A stretch of DNA of 48,472 nucleotides, from contig JAAYEG010000014.1 of NCBI GenBank assembly GCA_012728895.1, positions 1 through 48,472 of the forward strand, written 5' to 3'. This DNA is from Methanospirillum sp. GTDB taxonomy: Archaea > Halobacteriota > Methanomicrobia > Methanomicrobiales > Methanospirillaceae. Below, in pieces: positions 44,024 to 48,472 of this stretch (its first letter is position 1; the number at the start of each line of letters is the position of its first letter). The notes under the pieces were generated by a model. It worked only from the letters and a program-made list of their open reading frames with translations, was not told the DNA's origin and did no database searches. The translations under genes were made by a program, and so were the position numbers.

Positions 44024-44614
44024 ATGACGTACGCGGAGTCACGAGTCTTCTATTTCGATAAGCCCGGGCCAGACAACACCCCTGATGCGGCCCGGTTCGC
44101 AGTCGAGAGGGCGCAGGCGCTCGATCTCGATACCATCGTGGTCGCCTCGACGAGCGGCCGCACGGCCCTTCAGTTTCACGAGGCCATGATGGACACGGGC
44201 CTCCGGCTCGTCGTGGTCACGCACGTCGTGGGTTTCAGGAATCCGGGCGAGTGGGAGTTCGACCCCGAGACGGCGGCGACGCTCCGGCAGGCAGGGGCGA
44301 CGATCGTCACGGGCACCCACGCCCTCTCCGGCCTCGAGCGGGCGTTCTCTGCAGCGCCGAAGGTGGGTGGAGGCTCGCGCTCCGAGGCTGTCGCCGAGAC
44401 GCTCCGGCGCGTGATCGCGGTCGGGCTCAAGGTCGCCGTCGAGTGCGTGTTGATCGCTGCCGACCAGGGCGCGCTCCGGGTTGACCGCGAGGTCGTCGCG
44501 TGCGGCGGCACCGGGTCGGGCGCGGACACGGTCGTGGTGATCCGGCCGGGGAACACGAACCGGTTCTTCGACTGCCAGGTCCGCGAGATCGTGGCCATGC
44601 CGAGGAACCGGTAG
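44024..44614 (+). CDS. Pyruvate kinase C-terminal-like domain protein (COG1751-type)
   Basis: A 196-residue protein equal to the alpha/beta allosteric domain of pyruvate kinase standing alone. Features: VFYFDKPGPDNTPDAARFAV, ERAQALDLDTIVVASTSGRT, VVVTHVVGFRNPGEWEFDPE, TGTHALSGLERAFS and DTVVVIRPGNTNRFFDCQVR. Such proteins occur in Archaea and bacteria; the function is unknown. The stop (TAG) overlaps the next start by one base (TAGTG), so the two genes are likely coupled. Confidence 0.9.
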   Translation: MTYAESRVFYFDKPGPDNTPDAARFAVERAQALDLDTIVVASTSGRTALQFHEAMMDTGLRLVVVTHVVGFRNPGEWEFDPETAATLRQAGATIVTGTHALSGLERAFSAAPKVGGGSRSEAVAETLRRVIAVGLKVAVECVLIAADQGALRVDREVVACGGTGSGADTVVVIRPGNTNRFFDCQVREIVAMPRNR

Positions 44615-45435
44615 TGCTCGTCGAGGCCTTCCGGGAGAGCTTCGGGCACCCGGAGGTATGGCTGGCCGGAGTGATCTTCGGCGCGCTCGACGCGATCCAG
44701 TTGATGCTCTCCTTCCAGGGCGAGACGTTCATCTCTGTTCGCCTTCGCGTACTCGTGTACCTCGTCCTTCCGTTCCTGCTTGCGGGAGCCTACGGCGTGC
44801 TCGGGGCTCGGCAGTCGTCCGTGCGCCTGTTCGCAGCGGAAGGGGTTAGACACTATTTCCGGGTGCTTCTGCCAGGCCTGGTGGTCGGGTTCGGCGTGCT
44901 GCTCCTGGCCCTGGTCCTGATCCTTGCCATAGCCATCGGCGGGACTGCCGTGTCGCCCGGTCTCCTGAGCGTCGCCTCCGCGGCGGTTCTGATCCCGGTC
45001 GCTTTCGTCTTCTTTCTCTATGACACGGCAGCCGTTATCGAGAGCCTCGGTGTCTTCGCCTCGCTGCGCCGATCGGCCACTCTCGTCCTGGCCTGTCCCG
45101 GAAGGGTCGTGGCTTCCGTCATCATGATACTGTTCGCCCTCCTCTCCGCGGGCTTGCTGGTCTCCCTCGGCTGGACGCTGCTCTTCTTTGACAGGCTCGA
45201 ACCTCTCGCCTCGATCTCTGTCGAGGAGGCCGCGTCGTTCACGATCCCGGACCTGGCGGGGATGGTCGGGCCGGAGGGGGTTGCGCTTCTGATCGTGCTC
45301 TACGGCCTCTTCGTCGTCTTCGCATTCGTGCTGGTCGCGTCCTGCAAGGCCCGGCTCTTCGAGGACCTTGCGAACAAGGCGCCACCCGAGCCGGAGGGGG
45401 TCTACGATGAGAAGGGACGTTACTATAGGTACTGA
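44614..45435 (+). CDS. Polytopic membrane protein, DUF7847/DUF4013-like
   Basis: A 273-residue protein with about six hydrophobic segments (VLVYLVLPFLLAGAYGVLGA, LPGLVVGFGVLLLALVLILA, VASAAVLIPVAFVFFLYDTA, VASVIMILFALLSAGLLVSL, GVALLIVLYGLFVVFAFVLV) and a short charged C-terminal tail. It resembles the archaeal group of small glycerophosphoryl-like membrane proteins of unknown function. The start is GTG 44614, overlapping the preceding stop. A longer frame from 44500 lies inside the preceding gene and is not supported. Function is unknown. Confidence 0.82.
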   Translation: MLVEAFRESFGHPEVWLAGVIFGALDAIQLMLSFQGETFISVRLRVLVYLVLPFLLAGAYGVLGARQSSVRLFAAEGVRHYFRVLLPGLVVGFGVLLLALVLILAIAIGGTAVSPGLLSVASAAVLIPVAFVFFLYDTAAVIESLGVFASLRRSATLVLACPGRVVASVIMILFALLSAGLLVSLGWTLLFFDRLEPLASISVEEAASFTIPDLAGMVGPEGVALLIVLYGLFVVFAFVLVASCKARLFEDLANKAPPEPEGVYDEKGRYYRY

Positions 45436-45507
45436 GAGGGATCCGTCACGGGGGGGCCCCGGGAGATGGCCGGGGCGGTTCCAGCCGATGCATCATCGAT
45501 CCGGGGG

Positions 45508-46341
45508 TTACTGAAGCGAGCGGTACCAGACGTTCATGCTCTCCAGACCGTCGCAGATCCCGGTGTTATTGAGCAGGACGCCCCCGAAATCATACCCGGC
45601 TCGGGCGAAGGTCAGGTTCATCGGGAACGAAGCCGCCCTGGCGATGGTGTAGACCGTCTTCAAACCTGCCGTCCGCATCGCTCCCTCCATCTCCCGCAGC
45701 AGGTGACCGGAGAGGCCGAGTCCCCGGAACGCGGGGTGGGTGGCGAAGTCGCTCATCTCTGCGTTCTCTTCCTCCCCGTGCACCTCTGCGGAAGAGGCAG
45801 CCACGAGCGTGCCGGAAAACCGGATACCGTAATATACGACCCCCTTCACCATCGATTCGCGGATGAACGCCTCGCTGTCGATCGGGAACGGGTAGGTGGG
45901 GAAGACCTCCCTGTACAGGGCTGCAAGGGCAGGGGCGTCCTCCTGCTCGGCCCGAGAGCAGGTCGCCTCGGGCGGAAGGGGACGGGGACGACCGTTCCCC
46001 GCATGAGCAGGGTCGCCAGCCCGTGCCATGTCTTTGAGGCGGTCATCCCTGCTCCGCTCCGGGTCCCGGAACAGCGAGATGAAGTATCCGTCCTCGACCC
46101 CCTGGAATAGCCCGGGGATCCGGGCCTCCACCACGTAACCCCTGCTGAGAAAGGGATCCCGTGAGGAAGCCGGAATCCGGGCGAAGATCTTGCCGTATCC
46201 CCTCCCTGCCGCGAGTTCCTCCAGATCGTCCAGGATCCCGGGCAGATCTCTGGGAGCGAGCCGCATCAGATAGACCCGGTCGCTGGTCGATCCGTGCTGG
46301 ACGGTGCTGGACCTGACGGTGGTGATCGTGTCAGGATCCAT
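45508..46341 (-). CDS. ablB: Beta-lysine N-acetyltransferase
   Basis: A 277-residue GNAT-fold enzyme that acetylates the epsilon-amino group of beta-lysine to give the compatible solute N-epsilon-acetyl-beta-lysine. The acetyl-CoA motif is [20 protein letters not shown] near 208, following EMSDF; the end reads [20 protein letters not shown] and MNVWYRSL, as in other AblB proteins. The ATG overlaps the end of ablA by 11 bases, so the operon order ablA-ablB and coupling are as in other methanogens. Salt stress is the expected inducer. Confidence 0.95.
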   Translation of the reverse strand: MDPDTITTVRSSTVQHGSTSDRVYLMRLAPRDLPGILDDLEELAAGRGYGKIFARIPASSRDPFLSRGYVVEARIPGLFQGVEDGYFISLFRDPERSRDDRLKDMARAGDPAHAGNGRPRPLPPEATCSRAEQEDAPALAALYREVFPTYPFPIDSEAFIRESMVKGVVYYGIRFSGTLVAASSAEVHGEEENAEMSDFATHPAFRGLGLSGHLLREMEGAMRTAGLKTVYTIARAASFPMNLTFARAGYDFGGVLLNNTGICDGLESMNVWYRSLQ

Positions 46342-47644
46342 CGCGCCGCTCGATCCGCGCCGTGTTCTCGGGAATGAGCGCGATCGTCGGGTCCTCCTCC
46401 GAGAGAAGCTGGCAGATGCCGACAGCCTGCGACTCGTCGGCGCCTTCCAGCTTCAGGAACCGGTCGCAGGTGTGACACTGCCGGTCACACCAGGCTGGCT
46501 CGTACGAGTCCGGCTCCCGGTACGAACAGATCATCCCCTCGTAGTTCCTGAGCACCACACGGTTCGTGGCCCACGAGATCAGGTAGGTCGGCATCAGCGG
46601 GATCTTTCCACCGCCTCCGGGAGCGTCGATCACGAACGTGGGGATCGAGAAGCCGCTGGTGTGCCCGATCAGGTTCTCGAGGATCTCGATCCCCTTCGAG
46701 ACCGGCGTCCGGAAGTGGGTGAGCCCCTCCGAGAGGTCGCACTGGTAGAGGTAATAGGGGCGGACCCTGTTCTGGACGAGGAGCTGGACCAGCCTCTTGA
46801 TGATCCTCGGGCAGTCGTTCACCCCTGCCAGGAGGACGGACTGGTTGCCGAGCGGGATCCCGGCGTCAGCGAGACGGCGGAGTGCCAGCTTCGACGACGT
46901 GGTCATCTCGACAGGGTGGTTGAAGTGAGTGTTCACCCAGAGCGGGTGGTGCTGCGAGAGCATGGCCGCCAGGTCTTCCGTCACCCGGTACGGGAGGGTC
47001 ACCGGAGCCCGCGTCCCGATCCGGACGACCTCGACGTGGGGGATCCCGTCGAGCTCGGTCAGGATCCAGTCCAGGTAGTCGTCGGGAAGCATGAGGGGGT
47101 CTCCTCCCGAGAGGAGGACGTCCCTGATGCCGGGCGTCCGCCGGATGTAATCCAGCCCGGCATCGATCTCCTCACGGTCCGGGATCGAGTCGACGTCCCC
47201 CACCCGCCGCTTCCGGGTGCAGTGACGGCAGTACATGGCGCAGAGGTTGCTGACAAGAAAGAGCACCCGGTCAGGATATCGGTGTGTGATGCAGGGGGCG
47301 GGGCTGTCCTTGTCTTCGGCCAGCGGGTCCGTCATGTCGCCGGGATCGGTGTAGAGCTCGGCAGGATCGGGGAAGCACTGCCGGTAGATGGGATCGTCCC
47401 CGATGTCGGAGGGGTCGATCAGCGAGAGGTAGTAGGGGGTTATCCGGAGCGGGAACTTCCGGACGGTCTCGTCGAGCCGTGCACGCTCCTCGGCATCGAA
47501 CTCGATACCGAGCAGGCGTTCGAACTCGTCGATCTCCGTCACTGCCCGGGCAACCTGCCACCGCCAGTCCTTCCAGGTGTCGGCTACCACGTCGGCCTCG
47601 ATCCGACTGGCGATAGCCTTCTGTTTCGGGGAAAAAATTACCAT
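46331..47644 (-). CDS. ablA: Lysine 2,3-aminomutase
   Basis: A 437-residue radical SAM, PLP-dependent enzyme turning L-lysine into L-beta-lysine, first step to the solute N-epsilon-acetyl-beta-lysine. The iron-sulfur motif is [16 protein letters not shown] near 137 (CX3CX2C), [19 protein letters not shown] follows, the PLP lysine lies in [18 protein letters not shown] near 343, and the Zn-binding Cys are in [20 protein letters not shown] lies seven bases before ATG 47644, and a strong TATA box about 40 bases upstream, so expression is probably high and regulated by salinity. Confidence 0.96.
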   Translation of the reverse strand: MVIFSPKQKAIASRIEADVVADTWKDWRWQVARAVTEIDEFERLLGIEFDAEERARLDETVRKFPLRITPYYLSLIDPSDIGDDPIYRQCFPDPAELYTDPGDMTDPLAEDKDSPAPCITHRYPDRVLFLVSNLCAMYCRHCTRKRRVGDVDSIPDREEIDAGLDYIRRTPGIRDVLLSGGDPLMLPDDYLDWILTELDGIPHVEVVRIGTRAPVTLPYRVTEDLAAMLSQHHPLWVNTHFNHPVEMTTSSKLALRRLADAGIPLGNQSVLLAGVNDCPRIIKRLVQLLVQNRVRPYYLYQCDLSEGLTHFRTPVSKGIEILENLIGHTSGFSIPTFVIDAPGGGGKIPLMPTYLISWATNRVVLRNYEGMICSYREPDSYEPAWCDRQCHTCDRFLKLEGADESQAVGICQLLSEEDPTIALIPENTARIERRDGS

Positions 47645-47675
47645 GCCCGGTTCCTCCGTCGGTACTTTAGTCCGA

Positions 47676-47690
47676 CCATATAAATAATTT
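47676..47690 (-). promoter_or_regulatory. TATA box of the ablAB operon
   Basis: On the minus strand AAATTATTTATATGG is a strong archaeal TATA element 32-46 bases before the ablA ATG. It gives a leader of about 10-15 bases, long enough to contain the GGAGGA ribosome site. Confidence 0.65.
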
Positions 47691-48179
47691 CTCGATTATG
47701 CAGGATCGCGATGAAAACGGAAAATCCTCCCCAATTTGAGGAATTCGAAGAGACTGTGCGACGCAAATGACCAGCGGCACAACCCGATTCTCACCCTCGG
47801 CAGTGAAAAGTCCTGCTCACGAGAAGGCACGTTTTCGCCGGGGCACCGGCGGTCTCAACCGGCACCTGGCACTCCTCGTGGACCCCCGCCGGAAGGCTCT
47901 GACCGCCATCGTCGTCACGCGGGTCCCGCCCCCTCGGGCCTCCGGGAGAGGGGGGAGTCGTCCCCTGCATCCGCCCTGCTTTCCAGGGTTTTCCTCGACA
48001 GCGGGTGCATGTCGTCAGACATCGATGGGCAGATCCTTATCGGGCCTGGTCGAGATCGCTACGTGGCATGATCACCCGCGATTCCCGGGGATGCGGAGCC
48101 GACATGCTGCCGTTGCACGGTGACTAGCTGATCGAAAAGATGGGCACGAGCCTGCCATTATCTAGGGTATAGTGGCGAT
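47691..48179. other. Spacer between ablA and the right-hand insertion sequence
   Basis: No gene seen. The last 80 bases (about 48100-48180) presumably contain the terminal inverted repeat of the IS1595-like element, but the repeat cannot be defined with only one end present. Confidence 0.4.
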
Positions 48180-48472
48180 CTAGCCACCAACCTCCTTCTC
48201 TAATAGTTCAAGGCTGCGCTTCAATTTCATTTTGTCGCTCTCATTTCTGTGATTATATCGCCAGACATACTCACCCAAATACAAGTATAATTTTGCTCGA
48301 CGAATACCACCCTTCGCCGCGAGTTTTCGTTTCAGATACCCCCAGAATCCTTCCAACCCATTGATGTGATTTCCCTTGCCATCACTACACTCCCGATCTC
48401 CATGATTTACCAGCCGATGGACAAATCCGCGCGATGCGATGCCTGTATACGCCCGCCACATGTCTGAACAGA
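48180..48472 (-). CDS. IS1595/ISXO2-like transposase, C-terminal part (runs off the right edge)
   Basis: A 97-codon open frame enters from the right edge and ends with TAG at 48180-48182. It contains CSDMWRAYTGIA (an Asp of the catalytic triad followed by W and Y), then HINGLEGFWGYLKRKLAAKG with the third catalytic residue region (Asn/Glu) and EYVWRYNHRNES, all typical for the ISXO2-like transposase domain of the IS1595 family. The codons are far more AT-rich than the surrounding genes, a sign of recent arrival. The N-terminal two thirds are outside the window. Confidence 0.9.
   Translation of the reverse strand, partial: CSDMWRAYTGIASRGFVHRLVNHGDRECSDGKGNHINGLEGFWGYLKRKLAAKGGIRRAKLYLYLGEYVWRYNHRNESDKMKLKRSLELLEKEVGG

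Noticed and set aside
46304-47683. 459-codon plus-strand frame opposite ablA
   Set aside because: Antisense of a well supported lysine 2,3-aminomutase; Val/Asp/Arg-rich with no recognisable motif.
1-48472. CRISPR arrays, toxin-antitoxin or restriction systems
   Set aside because: No spaced direct repeats, and no nuclease, methylase or toxin families were seen on either strand.

Overview
The window looks like part of a GC-rich, hydrogenotrophic methanogen of the order Methanomicrobiales, in the range of Methanoculleus, Methanofollis or a relative. The evidence is archaeal core genes (Trm56, TFE, Alba, aIF1/SUI1, short-form ThiC), the ablA-ablB pair for N-epsilon-acetyl-beta-lysine, a secreted protein with a C-terminal dockerin-like calcium repeat, TATA-box promoters set for leaderless or nearly leaderless mRNAs, and oligo-T ends to transcripts. 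The genus is inference. Both edges lie inside transposase genes of different families (IS481-like on the left, IS1595/ISXO2-like on the right), which suggests a contig that broke at repeated insertion sequences.

Layout. 0-1.3 kb: IS481-like end, then a leftward gene resembling a molybdenum/tungsten storage protein subunit. 1.4-4.9 kb: a tightly overlapping rightward operon of three small proteins (two probably winged-helix), trm56, an ATP-grasp ligase, tfe and an HD-domain hydrolase; convergent to it is a COG2150-type amino-acid regulator. 5.5 kb: tRNA-Leu(GAG). 6.9-8.1 kb: CPA2 cation/proton antiporter. 9.55-10.9 kb: asd followed by alba. 11.1-16.7 kb: surface-glycan operon of three GT4 glycosyltransferases and a large DUF2206-type membrane protein. 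16.8-19.4 kb (leftward): ACT-domain protein, homoserine dehydrogenase and an unusual winged-helix/IDDTD-motif protein. 19.9-24.3 kb: lipoprotein, cobyric acid synthase, aIF1, tandem PPK2 kinase, chorismate mutase. 25-28.9 kb: MBL-rhodanese fusion and a frameshifted S9 peptidase. 29.4-32.3 kb: MarR regulator with a clear palindromic operator, followed by a bacterial-type LonA. 32.8-36.1 kb: small beta-rich protein, DUF389 membrane protein, dockerin-type secreted protein. 37.3-38.5 kb: hisD. 39.8-40.9 kb: an unrecognised gene broken by a frameshift. 42-47.6 kb: thiC, a small hypothetical gene, a pyruvate-kinase-C-like protein, a membrane protein, and ablB/ablA.

How the genes fit together. Aspartate-family synthesis is split between asd and the ACT-hom operon; hisD, chorismate mutase, thiC and cbiP are scattered biosynthetic genes. 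The information-processing operon (trm56, tfe) and alba/SUI1 are housekeeping. ablAB and the antiporter suggest osmotic and ionic adaptation; MarR-lon suggests inducible protein quality control.

An unusual property is low coding density: about 9.9 kb (about 20%) lies in thirteen GC-rich spacers of more than 300 bases without a convincing intact gene, and some hold coding-like but broken frames. I see no CRISPR array, prophage or defence island. The best candidates for something undescribed are the single-gene MoSto-like protein with its divergent palindromic promoter, the winged-helix/IDDTD protein coupled to homoserine dehydrogenase, and two small or decayed reading frames in the spacers.
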